This document shows positions 33,781-43,829 of a stretch of DNA of 60,059 nucleotides, piece after piece (position 1 is the stretch's first letter; every line of letters begins with the position of its first letter). The position numbers were made by a program, and so were the translations under genes. The stretch spans positions 1 to 60,059 of the forward strand of contig JAHDVK010000033.1 in assembly GCA_023384675.1 (NCBI GenBank), in the 5' to 3' direction. Origin of the DNA: Bryobacteraceae bacterium. Lineage in GTDB: Bacteria; Acidobacteriota; Terriglobia; Bryobacterales; Bryobacteraceae. The notes beneath the pieces were generated by a model. It was not told the origin of the DNA. It saw only the letters and a list, made by a program, of their open reading frames with translations, and did no database searches.

Positions 33781-35199
33781 TCAGAAGTAGCGCTTGCCGT
33801 CCGGCTTCTCAGGCTCGATCTGCGCCGGGGGCGGCACGTGTGCCGTCTGAAGCAGCCCCTCGAGACGGGCAACAGTTTCGGCCTGCGTGGCCGCCACATT
33901 GTTGCGCTCGCCGGGATCCTTGACGAGATCGTACAGCTCCAGCGGGGCGTGCCGCTTCGGGCGAAGCGCCTTCCAGTCGCCCGCGCGCACCGCCTGACCG
34001 TCCAGGCCATCGCTCCACGTCTCCCAATACAGGTGATCGTGAACGGCGCGCTGGCCCGCGGGGCTTTGCGGATCGAGCAACGGGCGCACAACCGAACGGC
34101 CGTCGATTTCGCGCGGAGCGGGAGTGCCCGCAAGTTCCGCGAAGGTGGGCAGGACGTCCTGAAATCCCCATTGAACATGGTTCACCGCGCCGGCGGGGGT
34201 GCGGCCCGGCCAGCGGGCGATCATGGGGACGCGGATGCCGCCTTCGTAAAGGTCGCGCTTATAGCCCCGGAAGGGACCGGCGGCCTGGAAGAAGTCGGGG
34301 TCGTTGCCGTTGTCGCGGTCGGGGCCATTGTCGGAGGTGAACAGGACCAGGGTGTTGTCTTCCAGCCCCAGTTCGGCGAGTGTACTGAGCACTTGGCCAA
34401 TCGACCGGTCCATGCGCGTGATCATGCCCGCCAGCGCGGCCTTGGGCGTGGGATGCGGCGCATAATGCATGCGGGGCTTGCTGGTGAAGGGCGTTTCGGG
34501 GAATGCGCCTTCGTATTCCGCGAGCGAATCCTCGGGCACCAGCAGTTCGGCATGCGGGATGGTGAAAGGCAGATAGAGAAAGAACGGGTTGCCGCGGTTC
34601 TTCCGGATGAAGGCGAGCGCTTCAGCGGCGATCAGGTCGTGGGTGTAGTCGCGGCGCCAGTCGTGCCGGTTGGCGAGCCACTGCTTGCGGCCGTTCTTCC
34701 ACAGGAAGTGCGTGTAGTAGAAGTGCGCATGCAACTGATGCAGGTAGCCGAAGAACTCGTCGAAGCCGCGTTCGTTGGGCGTGTGGCCGGTGCCGGCTTC
34801 GCCCAAACCCCATTTGCCGAAGCAGCCGTTGACATAGCCCGCGGCTTTGAGTGTCTCGGCCAGGGTCACATCAGTAGGCTGCAGAGGAATGCCGCCGGCG
34901 TTGCCCCGAACGGAGCAGTGGCCCGCGTGCATGCCAGTCATCAGCGTGCAGCGCGAAGGCGCGCACACAGTGTTCCCTGCGTATGCCTGGGTGAATCGCA
35001 CACCCTCGGCAGCCATCCGGTCGAGCACGGGCGTGCGGATCTTCTTCTGTCCATAGCAGCCGAGATGGCCGTAGCCGAGGTCGTCGGCCATGATGAAGAC
35101 GAAGTTGGGCGGGCGGCGCTGCCCCCGCAGAATCGCGGGCGAGCCGGTCAGCGAGGCGGCGGCGGTCGTGAGGAGACTGCGACGGGTGAGCGTGGCCAT
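33781..35199 (-). CDS. Sulfatase (formylglycine type)
   Basis: This 472-residue sulfatase has a Tat-like leader (MATLTRRSLLTTAAAS). It has FIMADDLGYGHLGCYG, the signature CAPSR with the formylglycine Cys at residue 79, then LMTGMHAGH, and the C-terminal SDNGPD block. It is the last gene of the minus-strand block that starts with the TonB receptor at 43829. Frame extends upstream into the neighbouring gene without a leader, so the ATG at 35199 is chosen. It ends 145 nt from the convergent metalloprotease gene with a hairpin between. Confidence 0.92.
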   Translation of the reverse strand: MATLTRRSLLTTAAASLTGSPAILRGQRRPPNFVFIMADDLGYGHLGCYGQKKIRTPVLDRMAAEGVRFTQAYAGNTVCAPSRCTLMTGMHAGHCSVRGNAGGIPLQPTDVTLAETLKAAGYVNGCFGKWGLGEAGTGHTPNERGFDEFFGYLHQLHAHFYYTHFLWKNGRKQWLANRHDWRRDYTHDLIAAEALAFIRKNRGNPFFLYLPFTIPHAELLVPEDSLAEYEGAFPETPFTSKPRMHYAPHPTPKAALAGMITRMDRSIGQVLSTLAELGLEDNTLVLFTSDNGPDRDNGNDPDFFQAAGPFRGYKRDLYEGGIRVPMIARWPGRTPAGAVNHVQWGFQDVLPTFAELAGTPAPREIDGRSVVRPLLDPQSPAGQRAVHDHLYWETWSDGLDGQAVRAGDWKALRPKRHAPLELYDLVKDPGERNNVAATQAETVARLEGLLQTAHVPPPAQIEPEKPDGKRYF

Positions 35200-35237
35200 G
35201 CAGGGCATCTTATCCGGTCGCGCCCCGCCGCTGCGCG

Positions 35238-36914
35238 TTATTCGCCCGGCGGGCGGTGATCCGGCAGACGCCAGGGGTCGTGGAGCATCTTCGGGAGCGG
35301 AGCGAACCGGCGTTGGATGATCTGCAAAGCGTCCTGGTGTTGCCGGATGCCGTACTCGAACACCGCTCCTTCGTCCCGGAGTTGCTGTTGCAGGGCCGGA
35401 ACGGCGATATCCTGAACGGCGCTGTTGCCGCGGATGGCGAGCGCGGCGGCCATACCCGCCGCGTGGCCCATCATCATGTATTGCGGCTCCATCCGCATCG
35501 ACGAATAGGCGATGTGGCTCGCCGAGAAGCACACCGGCACCAGCAGGTTTTCAGCCTCCGCGCGCTTCGGCGTGATGGAGCGGTAGGGGATCTGATAGGG
35601 CTTCACGCCCACCTGCACGTCGCCTTCATTCTCGACAAACCCTTGAGCGTTGACGAATCGCTGGACGTTGTGGGAGTCGGAATTGTAGCTGCCCATGGCG
35701 ATGGCGTCGGGCTTGGTCAATTCGGTTTGCAGGTCCTTCTGGATGGCGACATATTCGCCGATCATACGCCGCGCTTCGCGGACATAGAGTTGGTGCGACC
35801 AGTGGCCCGTGTCGGTGAATTCGTCCTTCGACAGCCCCCATTCCTGAGCGGTGCGGCGCATGGACTCAGGCAGGCGGGGATCGTTCGCCAGGAAGTAATA
35901 GAAGCCCTTCTGGTAGTCCTCATGATCCTTCCAGATGCGGGCGCGGGTGGCATAATCGCCGTCGGGGTAGTCGTAGTTCTTGCCGATGTAATCCGTGGAG
36001 AAGCCGCCCCGGTTGTTCAGATCGGCCTTCCCATTGGGGATGAGGCCCGTGGAGGAAACGTCGGTGAACTCCATGGTGCGCCCGAGGTACGGGGTCATCG
36101 CGTGGATGTAGCGCAGCAGAAGGTCGTAGCGCACCGGGTCGTAGTTATCCGGCTTGGGCCAGGGCACGCGATTTGCGGCCACGTTGGTGGCCGCGATGCG
36201 GAAATTGTAAGCCTGAATCCGCTTGTCGGCCGAACCGGGCTCGCCGCGCGGTTCGGCGGAGATTTCAGGCAGCAGGCGGCCCTGTTCATCGCGCGCAGGG
36301 ATATTGACCGGGAACTGGTGGCTCGGCGTGCGCGCCCGCACGCCCGCGAGCGACTCTCCATATTGCTGCGTGGATTCGCGCCCAAACGTGTAGCGGACCT
36401 TGGCCTGCGCCATCAGATCGCCTTCGTAGCTCGCATCCACAAAGACTTTGCCGCGAAAGCGCCAGCCGGGTTCGGTGATGATCTCGGCGACGCGAGCACC
36501 TTCCATCACCACCCCGGTCTTTTCCCGCAGGCGCTGCCGCAGCAGCAGCGTAACGCGCGCCTCCCGGATCATCTCATGGAACACGGCCTCGGCCACCTTG
36601 GGTTCGTGCCGCCAGGCAAGTGCCTGCAGGTGCCGGTTCAGATCATAGTGGCGGCCCGCACGGAAGTAGAATTCGAGCGCGAGGCCGCCGATCACTTCGC
36701 GGCGGCCGACATCGGTGGCCGAAAGTCCGCCGCTGACCATGCCGCCGATATGCACGCCGGGCTCCAGTAGAGCCACTTTCAGGCCCTGGCGCGCGCCGGA
36801 GACGGCGGTCATGACGCCCGCGGCGGTGCCGCCGTACACCACGAGATCGTAGGCGGGTTGCGCAAAAAGCGCCCCTCCGAAGCTCAAAATGAGTGCGAAA
36901 AGGCGCTTTTTCAC
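35238..36914 (-). CDS. Secreted FAD-dependent oxidoreductase, paralogue 1
   Basis: This 558-residue protein has a signal peptide (KKRLFALILSFGGALFAQ) followed by the FAD-binding Rossmann motif VVYGGTAAGVMTA. It matches the FAD_oxidored family (PF12831-type), seen in secreted sugar or polyol oxidases of acidobacteria and bacteroidetes. It is very similar to the next gene upstream (36935) along its whole length. GTG start with GGGAGG upstream. The substrate is unknown. Position between a paralogue and a sulfatase suggests oxidation of a glycan-derived product outside the cytoplasm. Confidence 0.88.
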   Translation of the reverse strand: MKKRLFALILSFGGALFAQPAYDLVVYGGTAAGVMTAVSGARQGLKVALLEPGVHIGGMVSGGLSATDVGRREVIGGLALEFYFRAGRHYDLNRHLQALAWRHEPKVAEAVFHEMIREARVTLLLRQRLREKTGVVMEGARVAEIITEPGWRFRGKVFVDASYEGDLMAQAKVRYTFGRESTQQYGESLAGVRARTPSHQFPVNIPARDEQGRLLPEISAEPRGEPGSADKRIQAYNFRIAATNVAANRVPWPKPDNYDPVRYDLLLRYIHAMTPYLGRTMEFTDVSSTGLIPNGKADLNNRGGFSTDYIGKNYDYPDGDYATRARIWKDHEDYQKGFYYFLANDPRLPESMRRTAQEWGLSKDEFTDTGHWSHQLYVREARRMIGEYVAIQKDLQTELTKPDAIAMGSYNSDSHNVQRFVNAQGFVENEGDVQVGVKPYQIPYRSITPKRAEAENLLVPVCFSASHIAYSSMRMEPQYMMMGHAAGMAAALAIRGNSAVQDIAVPALQQQLRDEGAVFEYGIRQHQDALQIIQRRFAPLPKMLHDPWRLPDHRPPGE

Positions 36915-36934
36915 GTCAAAAACCCTCCCAAAGG

Positions 36935-38599
36935 CTACTTTTTCTCCGGGTAGCCCCAGGGAAGCGGCCCCTTACGCGGCGGCGGGGCATATCGGCGGCG
37001 GATGATGGTGAGCGCCTCTGACTGGAACTGCGGACCGTACTGGAAGATGGCGCCCTCGGTCCTGAGCTGGCGCTGCAGGTCTCCGATGCTGACATCCTGT
37101 ACCGGGGCCTCGTCGCGGATTGCCAGCGACGCGGCGACGCCCGCGGCATGACCGAGCATCATGTACTGGGGTTCCATGCGCATGGACGAATAAGCGGCGT
37201 GGGTGGCCGAGAAGCAAACGGGCACCAGCAGGTTGGTGGCCTCCTCGCGCTTCGGCGTGAGAACGCGGTAGGCGATGTGGTAGGGGTTCACCGAGGCGGA
37301 GACCTGGAAGTCGCCTTCGTTTTCGACAAAGCCGCGGTCGTTGACGAAGCGCTGCACGTTGTGCGAGTCCGCACCGTAGCTGCCCATGGCGATCGCGTCG
37401 GGCTTGATCAGGTCAGTTTGCAGGTCCTTTTGCGTGGAGACGAAGGGCCCAACCATGCGGCGCGCCTCGCGGACGTACATCTGGTGGGGCCAATGGCCGG
37501 TATCGACGAACTCGTCCTTGGGCAGGCCCCACTCGCGCACCTGGGCCTGGAGTTCCTTCGGGACGCGGGGGTCGTTGGCGAGGAACCAGTAGAAGCCCTT
37601 CTGGTAGTCTTCGTGATCCTTCCAGATGCGGGCGCGCGTGGCGTAATCGCCGTCCGGATAGTCGTAGTTCTTGCCGATGTAATCGCTGGAGAATCCGCCG
37701 CGGTTGTTCCAGTCGGCCTTGCCGTTGGGGATCACACGAAGCAGGTTCACTTCATTGATATCGAGCGGACGGCCCAGATAGGGGGTCATCTTGGTGAGGT
37801 AAATCGCGAGCAGTTCGTAGCGCTTGACGTCGTAATTGTCGGGCTTGGGCCACGGAATGCGGTTCTCGGGCACATTGGTGGCGACGACGCGGAAGTTGTA
37901 CGCCTGAATCCGCTTGTCGCCGGCGCCGGGTTCGCCGCGCGGCTCGCCGGAGACCTCGGGCAGCAGGTTGCCGTTCGCGTCGCGCGCGGGGATCTCGACG
38001 GCGAACTGATGGCTGGGCGTGCGAGCGCGCACGCCGGCGAGGTATTCGCCGTACTGCGCCGTGCTCTCGCGGCCGAATGTGTAGCTGACCTTGGACTGCG
38101 CCATCAGGTCGCCTTCATAACTGGTGTCGGCGAAGATCTTGCCCTGGAAGCGCGCGCCGTTTTCCATGGTGATTTCGACGACGCGCGTGCCCTCCTTACG
38201 GACGCCGGTCTTTTCGCGCAGGCGGTGGCGTTCGAGCAACGTGACGCCCGCCTCGCGCAGCATGTCGCGCATGATGGCTTCGGCGACCTTGGGTTCGGGC
38301 ATCCAGGCGATTTCCTGCAGATGACGGTCCAGGTTGTAGTGGCGTCCGGCACGGAAGTAGAACTCGAGCGCCAGCCCGCCAATCACTTCGCGGCGGCCGA
38401 CATCGGTGCCGGAAAGGCCTCCGCTCACCAGGCCGCCGACATGGTCGCGCGGCTCAAGCAGCACCACTTTCAGCCCCTGGCGCGCACCGGAAACGGCGGT
38501 CATCACGCCGGCGGCGCTGCCGCCATAGACAACGAGGTCGTAGCTCTGCTGGGCGAAGGCCGAGGCCGCGGCCAGCGCAAGGACAAACAGGGTTTTCAT
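36935..38599 (-). CDS. Secreted FAD-dependent oxidoreductase, paralogue 2
   Basis: This 554-residue protein has a signal peptide (KTLFVLALAAASAFAQ) and the FAD motif VVYGGSAAGVMTA. It shares long blocks with the downstream paralogue, such as GRREVIGGLALEFYFRAG and GFSSDYIGKNYDYPDGDYA. The likeness looks about 70-75 % by eye, so the two arose by tandem duplication. AGGAGAGG precedes the ATG. A 20-nt gap to the next gene supports one transcript. Confidence 0.88.
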   Translation of the reverse strand: MKTLFVLALAAASAFAQQSYDLVVYGGSAAGVMTAVSGARQGLKVVLLEPRDHVGGLVSGGLSGTDVGRREVIGGLALEFYFRAGRHYNLDRHLQEIAWMPEPKVAEAIMRDMLREAGVTLLERHRLREKTGVRKEGTRVVEITMENGARFQGKIFADTSYEGDLMAQSKVSYTFGRESTAQYGEYLAGVRARTPSHQFAVEIPARDANGNLLPEVSGEPRGEPGAGDKRIQAYNFRVVATNVPENRIPWPKPDNYDVKRYELLAIYLTKMTPYLGRPLDINEVNLLRVIPNGKADWNNRGGFSSDYIGKNYDYPDGDYATRARIWKDHEDYQKGFYWFLANDPRVPKELQAQVREWGLPKDEFVDTGHWPHQMYVREARRMVGPFVSTQKDLQTDLIKPDAIAMGSYGADSHNVQRFVNDRGFVENEGDFQVSASVNPYHIAYRVLTPKREEATNLLVPVCFSATHAAYSSMRMEPQYMMLGHAAGVAASLAIRDEAPVQDVSIGDLQRQLRTEGAIFQYGPQFQSEALTIIRRRYAPPPRKGPLPWGYPEKK

Positions 38600-38612
38600 G
38601 GCGATTCCTCTC

Positions 38613-40289
38613 CTACTTCGCGGGCGCAGGCGCCGGGGTGGGCGGCGTGAATTCCAACACCTGCCCGTCGGCGAGCAACCGCTCCCGCAGTTTTTCGTAA
38701 GGCACGTCCTGCACGGCCATGTTGCTGTCGATGGCCATGACGGCGGCGGTGGCGGCCGACTGGCCGAGAATCATGAACACCGGCTCCATGCGGATGGAGC
38801 CGTAGGCGATGTGCGAGCTAGATAGCGCGACGGGCACCAGCAGATTCGCGGCCTGGCCCTTCTTGGGAACAAGAGAACCATATGAAATCTGGTACGGCCC
38901 CTGCGTGGAAACGCCGATATCGCCCTCGTTCTGCACGTAGCCTTCGGGCGTGATGTAGCGCTGGATGTTGTGCGAGTCGATGCCGTAGGAGCCCATGCCG
39001 ACGGGTTCGGGCGTGGGCCGCCGCTTGAGCAGTTCGTTCTCGGTCATCACATAGCGGCCCACCATGCGGCGAGCCTCGCGCACATACATCTGGTGCGGCC
39101 AGTGGTTATTGTCGACGAATTCGTCCTTCGAGAGACCCCATTTGGCCATTTCGGTGCGGACTTCTTCAGGGACGCGCGGGTCGCTGGCGATGAAGTAGAG
39201 CCAGCCCTGCTGGTAGTTGACGTGCTCTTCGATAATCTCGCGGCGGCGTTCGTAGCTGGCTTCCGGGTAATCCCAGTTGCGGCCGATGTTGTCGGTGCTG
39301 AACGGGCCGTGGTTGTTGGTGTCGGTCTTCCAGTTGGGGATGGGATCGAACTTGTGGAAGGTCTCGCGCCAGCCCGCTTCGAAGATGCGGACGAGCAGTT
39401 CATACTCCTTCGGATCGTAGTTCGGCGGCTTCGGGAACGGCACCCGGTTTTCCGGCACCTGCGTCAGGCACATGCGGAAGCAGTAGGCCTGCACCTTCTT
39501 GTCACCCGCGCCGTATTCGCCGGGGTGCTCGGTGGAGATGCGCGGCAGCACGCCGCTCGCCGGATCGCCGGGCACGACGTAGGGCGAGATGCCCTTCGGC
39601 AGAACGCCGAAGTGGTGACGGTGGTGGAGCACGCCGGTCTGCACGCCGGCCCACTTCTCGTCGTAGGTCTGTATGGACTCGCGCCCGACGTGGAAATCGA
39701 CGCCCGCGGCGGCCAACAGGTCGCCTTCATAGGTGGCGTCGATGAACATGTGCGCGGTATAGGTTTTGCCGTCGAGCGTGGTGATCGAGGCGATACGTTC
39801 GCCGTCCATCTTCACGCCTTTTTCGCGGTCGAGCCAGGCATCGCGAACGATGGGGATGCCCAGTTCTTTGACCCAGGCTTCGTAGGCCCCTTCCGCGGCG
39901 TGGGGCTCGAAGATCCACATCGTGCTGGCGCCCTGGTCGATCGCTTCGGTACCCTGGCCGCGGTTGCCGTACTCTTCGCGCTTCTGCCAGTTCCACGATT
40001 CGGGCTTGTTGTAGTGCTGCCAGATCCGATGATAGAACTCGCGCGAAAGGCCGCCGATCACGGCCTTGTTCCCGGAATCGGTCCAGCCCAATCCGCCGGC
40101 GGTGAGACCGCCGAGGTGCTTTTCGGGACAGACCATGATGACGGATTTGCCCATCTTCTTGGCCTGCACGGCGGCGGTGATGGCGCCGGACGTGCAACCG
40201 TAGATGACAACGTCGTGCTGGGGAGCTTGAGAGCACGCGGCGAACGACATCGCCGCGGCGGCGAGGAGGAGACGGCGAGGGATAAGCAT
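38613..40289 (-). CDS. FAD-dependent oxidoreductase, lipoprotein-like paralogue 3
   Basis: This 558-residue protein starts with an N-terminal leader (LIPRRLLLAAAAMSFAAC) in which Cys19 could be lipidated. The FAD motif is VVIYGCTSGAITAA. It belongs to the same FAD_oxidored group as the two genes downstream but is more divergent. Shared landmarks such as VIGGLSREFYHRI, ATYEGDLLAAA and DNNHWPHQMYVREARRM are retained. The gap to the next gene is 13 nt. A strong hairpin precedes it. It may act on a different but related substrate. Confidence 0.87.
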   Translation of the reverse strand: MLIPRRLLLAAAAMSFAACSQAPQHDVVIYGCTSGAITAAVQAKKMGKSVIMVCPEKHLGGLTAGGLGWTDSGNKAVIGGLSREFYHRIWQHYNKPESWNWQKREEYGNRGQGTEAIDQGASTMWIFEPHAAEGAYEAWVKELGIPIVRDAWLDREKGVKMDGERIASITTLDGKTYTAHMFIDATYEGDLLAAAGVDFHVGRESIQTYDEKWAGVQTGVLHHRHHFGVLPKGISPYVVPGDPASGVLPRISTEHPGEYGAGDKKVQAYCFRMCLTQVPENRVPFPKPPNYDPKEYELLVRIFEAGWRETFHKFDPIPNWKTDTNNHGPFSTDNIGRNWDYPEASYERRREIIEEHVNYQQGWLYFIASDPRVPEEVRTEMAKWGLSKDEFVDNNHWPHQMYVREARRMVGRYVMTENELLKRRPTPEPVGMGSYGIDSHNIQRYITPEGYVQNEGDIGVSTQGPYQISYGSLVPKKGQAANLLVPVALSSSHIAYGSIRMEPVFMILGQSAATAAVMAIDSNMAVQDVPYEKLRERLLADGQVLEFTPPTPAPAPAK

Positions 40290-40311
40290 GATGAAGAGTC
40301 CTTGAAAGACC

Positions 40312-40341
40312 GGCCTGCCGCTCCAGAATGAGCGGCAGGCC
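40312..40341 (-). terminator. Strong intercistronic hairpin
   Basis: GGCCTGCCGCTC and GAGCGGCAGGCC form a perfect 12-bp stem with a 6-nt loop, located between the TonB receptor stop and the start of the first FAD gene. There is no T tract. It is more likely an mRNA-stability or attenuation element than a full terminator. Confidence 0.55.
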
Positions 40342-40361
40342 AGTCCGGTGAGGGTTGCGGG

Positions 40362-43300
40362 TTAGAACATCAACCGCAGGCCGAACTGCATGCGGCGGGC
40401 ATCCCCGCTGCCGAAGATGCGGCCGAAGTTGGCGTTCGCATTGACGCCTTGAGCGTTGGGCGAGAAACCCGTGTTCGGGTTGTTGAAGTTGACGGTGTTG
40501 AGGGCGTTGAACATCTCCCAGCGGGTCTGGAGCTTGAAGCGTTCCAGGAACTCGAAGTTCTTGAACAGGGAGAAGCTCACGTCCGTCAGCCCCGGACCCC
40601 GCGTCCGCGGCAACGTCCGTGGCGCGTTGCCCAGCACGAAGTTCGGCGGATTCCGGAACGCAGTCGTGTCGAACCACCCGCCCTTGCTCCGCTCCCCGCG
40701 CGGCAGCGTCGGGTCGAAGAGCAGGTCCGGATAGCCAGTCGTGAAGTTGTTCGCGCCGCGCACGATCAGCGGGCGGCCGTTCTGGAGGGTGGTGATCGTA
40801 TTCATCTGCCAGCCGCCCAGGAAGCCGTTGACCACTGGGTTCATATCGCTGCCGAACTTCTTGCCGCGGCCGAACGGCAGTTCCACCACCGCGCTGCCCA
40901 CAAACCGGCTCGACACGTCATCCTGATCGACGGCCTTTTCCAGGCGCCGGTTAAAGGCGCCGATGCGGAAATCGCCACCGAGCGCGCTCCCGCCGCCCAT
41001 CAGCGCATTATTATCGGAGATCAGCTTGCTGCCGGTATAGCTCAGCATGGTCGAAACGCCGCCCGAGAAGCGCTTCTCCGCGATCATCTGGAACGAGTGG
41101 AAGCTGCTGCTCGCATTGTTGGCGCCGAACGTCGAAACGGACTGATAGTCCGGGTACGCCAACAGCAGGGTCGATCGCTGCACGTTGGCGCCGGCGAGCG
41201 GCCCCGCCGTGATCTGCCCGCGGAAGGGGTTGGGCAGCACGGTCTGCAGGTCAAACCCCAGCGAATAGAACTGGGGATCCAGTTGATTCAGGTTGTAGTT
41301 GCCGCCGAACAGCTTCACGCCCCGGCTGCCCGAATAGATCGCGCTCGTGGTCCACCCGGCCCACAGGGACCGTTGAATCGTGAAGTTCCACTGCTGCATG
41401 TAGGGCGTCACGGCGTCGCGGTCCTGATACCGCACGCCGAAGCCCCGGAAGGCCGACGGTCCGCCCGCCGCGCCCAGAGGTTGCAGAATCACATCCGGTC
41501 CTTCGCTGAACTGGAAGGCTTTAACCGGGACACCGGCTGGTCCCTGGAAGGGCGTATCCACCGAGAACCCGAACGCATTCGAGTTGTCGCCGTTGGTGTG
41601 GCCGATCTCCGCAATCGTGTAGATCAGCCCGTAGCCGCCGCGGATCGCCGTCTTGCCATCGCCTTTCGGATCCCAGGCAAAGCCAATCCTTGGCCCGAGA
41701 TTGTTCCGGTCTGTCCGCACGAACTGTTCCGGAAAACCATTCGCGCCGGCATAGTTCAGCACGCCCGGCATCCCGGTCTGGCTGTTCATCACGAACGCAT
41801 CGAAGTTCGAGTACCGGTTGTGCATCTCGGTCGGTCCGAGCATCAGGTCATACCGCACGCCCAGGTTCAGCGTAAAGTTCCGGGTCACCTTCCAGTCATC
41901 CTGGAAATAGAACCCCATCGGCAGCGACCGGAACTGCATGAACGGACGGATGCCGATGTTGCCCCCGCCGACTTCGCCGAGAAGGAAAGTAGCGAGGCCA
42001 TAGCCGGTGTTGGGCGGCGCCAGCGGGTTGTTCGTGAGTCCGGGGCCGAAGTTGAAGACGCCGGATGGATTCACGCGATTGATCCAGCTCAATCGGGACC
42101 AGCGCAGATCAAAGCCGGTCTTGAAGTTGTGGCGGCCCTGAGTAATGTTGACCGCATCCAGGATCTGGACATAGTTCTGGGCGCGCAGACCACCCGAGAA
42201 CGCCGTCTGACCGATGTTCAACAGGCCGCTGCCGAGGTTGATGGGCGGGAACTGATCCTGCGGAATCTGCCGCGGATAGCCCAGCCGTTCCGGCCAGCCC
42301 TGATCGAAGCTGGGGTGGAGGAACGGCAGCCATTGCCGCGACGCGGCGACCCGCAGATCGTTGACGATTTTGGGCGTGATGACGCGGGTATAGTTGGCGA
42401 TGATGCTATGGTTGTCGCGCTGGTCGTTGCGGGCGGCGGGGTCGGCTTCATCGAGACCCCAGCCACGGTCGCGGCGGGTATTGCGCGTGCTGCTCAGCCG
42501 GAAAAAGAGCGTGTCCTTCTCGGTCAACCGGTGGTCGAGCCGGATGGTGCTCACACCCTGATCCGACGACGAAGGTATCAGCGCGATGTAGTTGTTCGCA
42601 AAGGTGAACGGATCGGTCGGCGGCGCATTCGGCAGCGGGTGGAAGGGGAGGACGCGGGCCGAGAGCGGGTCAATGCGGCTCGAAGGCACAATGTTGCCCG
42701 GCAGCGGATCGCGGACGAAGCCCGCGCCCGCGGGATTCTGCCGCGTGGTCGAGGGGTCGAACAGCAGAACCTGCCGGCCGAGACCGTCGCGCAGGTTCGA
42801 GAAGTTGCCGGTGCGGAACTCGGGCGGCGCGACCGACCCGATGCGCGGGTTGCCCGTCGCGCGCCATCGCCACTGTTCATATCCTACAAAGAAAAACGTC
42901 TTGTCCCGGCCATCATACAGGCCCGGAATCCGGACCGGTCCGCCGACGGTCCCGCCGAACTGGTTGTACCGCAACACCTGCTTGAGCCGCCCCGTGCGCG
43001 GGTCCGGCTGCACGGCGAACGCATTGCGCGCGTCGAGCGCGTCGTTGCGGAGGAACTCATAGAGCGACCCGTTGAAAGAGTTGCCGCCCATCTTGGTCAC
43101 CACGTTGATGACGCCGCCCGAGGTCTGGCCAAACTCTGCCTTGAGCGAGCTGGTTTCAACGCGGAACTCGGCGACCGCGTCCGCCATCGGCACGACCGCG
43201 ATTTCGTTGTGGACCGGCGCCGAGTTGACCGCGCCGTCGAGGAAGAACTGGTTGCCGTAACCGGGACCGCCGTTGATGCGGAGCTGCGAGAACGCCTGAT

Positions 43301-43829
43301 TCGAGATTTCCGCGAAACCGTCCGTGCGGTCGTCGCGCGGCTGCACGCCCGGCACGATCCGCACCAGGCTGAAGACGTGGCGCCCGTTCAGGGGAAGGTC
43401 CTCAATCTGGCGGGTTTCGACGATCGCGCCGAGCGACGAGTCCTCGGTCTGAATCCTTGGAATTTCGGCCGTGACGCTGATGCTCTCGCTCACATCGCCG
43501 ACTTCCAACTGAATGTCCAGCCTGAGGCGTTGTGCCACTTCGAGCGTGATGCCGCTGCGCTGGGTCGTCTTGAACCCGGGCGTGGTGGCCTCCACGGTAT
43601 AAGCGCCGATGGGCAGTTGAGGAATGACGTAGGTGCCATCCTGGCTGCTTTCACGGGCGTACGTCAGATTGGTAGCGACGCCCTTCGCGGTAATTCGGAC
43701 ACCAGGAATCCCGGCTCCCTGTGCGTCGGTCACAATTCCAGTAATGGTGGCAAGGCTGGTTTGCCCCCAAAGGGAGAAAGAAGATGACAGCGCCAACACG
43801 GCGACCGCCAAGCGAGCAGACAACTTCAT
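40362..43829 (-). CDS. TonB-dependent receptor, Oar-like, with carboxypeptidase regulatory-like domain
   Basis: This 1155-residue outer-membrane receptor has a signal peptide (KLSARLAVAVLALSSSFSLWG). Residues about 25-110 form a carboxypeptidase-regulatory-like domain (GIVTDAQGAGIPGVRI, GTYVIPQLPIGAYTV). A plug-like block (DLPLNGRHVFSLVRIVPGV) and a long barrel follow; the last residue is Phe (FGLRLMF). It is a homologue of the receptor at 3771. AGGAGG sits 7 nt before the ATG at 43829. It leads a minus-strand block with three FAD oxidoreductases and a sulfatase, so it probably brings in the glycan or its fragments. A divergent regulator-like gene starts 85 nt away. Confidence 0.93.
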   Translation of the reverse strand: MKLSARLAVAVLALSSSFSLWGQTSLATITGIVTDAQGAGIPGVRITAKGVATNLTYARESSQDGTYVIPQLPIGAYTVEATTPGFKTTQRSGITLEVAQRLRLDIQLEVGDVSESISVTAEIPRIQTEDSSLGAIVETRQIEDLPLNGRHVFSLVRIVPGVQPRDDRTDGFAEISNQAFSQLRINGGPGYGNQFFLDGAVNSAPVHNEIAVVPMADAVAEFRVETSSLKAEFGQTSGGVINVVTKMGGNSFNGSLYEFLRNDALDARNAFAVQPDPRTGRLKQVLRYNQFGGTVGGPVRIPGLYDGRDKTFFFVGYEQWRWRATGNPRIGSVAPPEFRTGNFSNLRDGLGRQVLLFDPSTTRQNPAGAGFVRDPLPGNIVPSSRIDPLSARVLPFHPLPNAPPTDPFTFANNYIALIPSSSDQGVSTIRLDHRLTEKDTLFFRLSSTRNTRRDRGWGLDEADPAARNDQRDNHSIIANYTRVITPKIVNDLRVAASRQWLPFLHPSFDQGWPERLGYPRQIPQDQFPPINLGSGLLNIGQTAFSGGLRAQNYVQILDAVNITQGRHNFKTGFDLRWSRLSWINRVNPSGVFNFGPGLTNNPLAPPNTGYGLATFLLGEVGGGNIGIRPFMQFRSLPMGFYFQDDWKVTRNFTLNLGVRYDLMLGPTEMHNRYSNFDAFVMNSQTGMPGVLNYAGANGFPEQFVRTDRNNLGPRIGFAWDPKGDGKTAIRGGYGLIYTIAEIGHTNGDNSNAFGFSVDTPFQGPAGVPVKAFQFSEGPDVILQPLGAAGGPSAFRGFGVRYQDRDAVTPYMQQWNFTIQRSLWAGWTTSAIYSGSRGVKLFGGNYNLNQLDPQFYSLGFDLQTVLPNPFRGQITAGPLAGANVQRSTLLLAYPDYQSVSTFGANNASSSFHSFQMIAEKRFSGGVSTMLSYTGSKLISDNNALMGGGSALGGDFRIGAFNRRLEKAVDQDDVSSRFVGSAVVELPFGRGKKFGSDMNPVVNGFLGGWQMNTITTLQNGRPLIVRGANNFTTGYPDLLFDPTLPRGERSKGGWFDTTAFRNPPNFVLGNAPRTLPRTRGPGLTDVSFSLFKNFEFLERFKLQTRWEMFNALNTVNFNNPNTGFSPNAQGVNANANFGRIFGSGDARRMQFGLRLMF

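Noticed and set aside
40449-43787. 1112-codon open frame on the plus strand
   Set aside because: It is the antisense shadow of the TonB receptor gene; the receptor frame has signal peptide, domains and ribosome site. Composition of the shadow (Ala/Arg/Glu-rich, no domain) is not protein-like.
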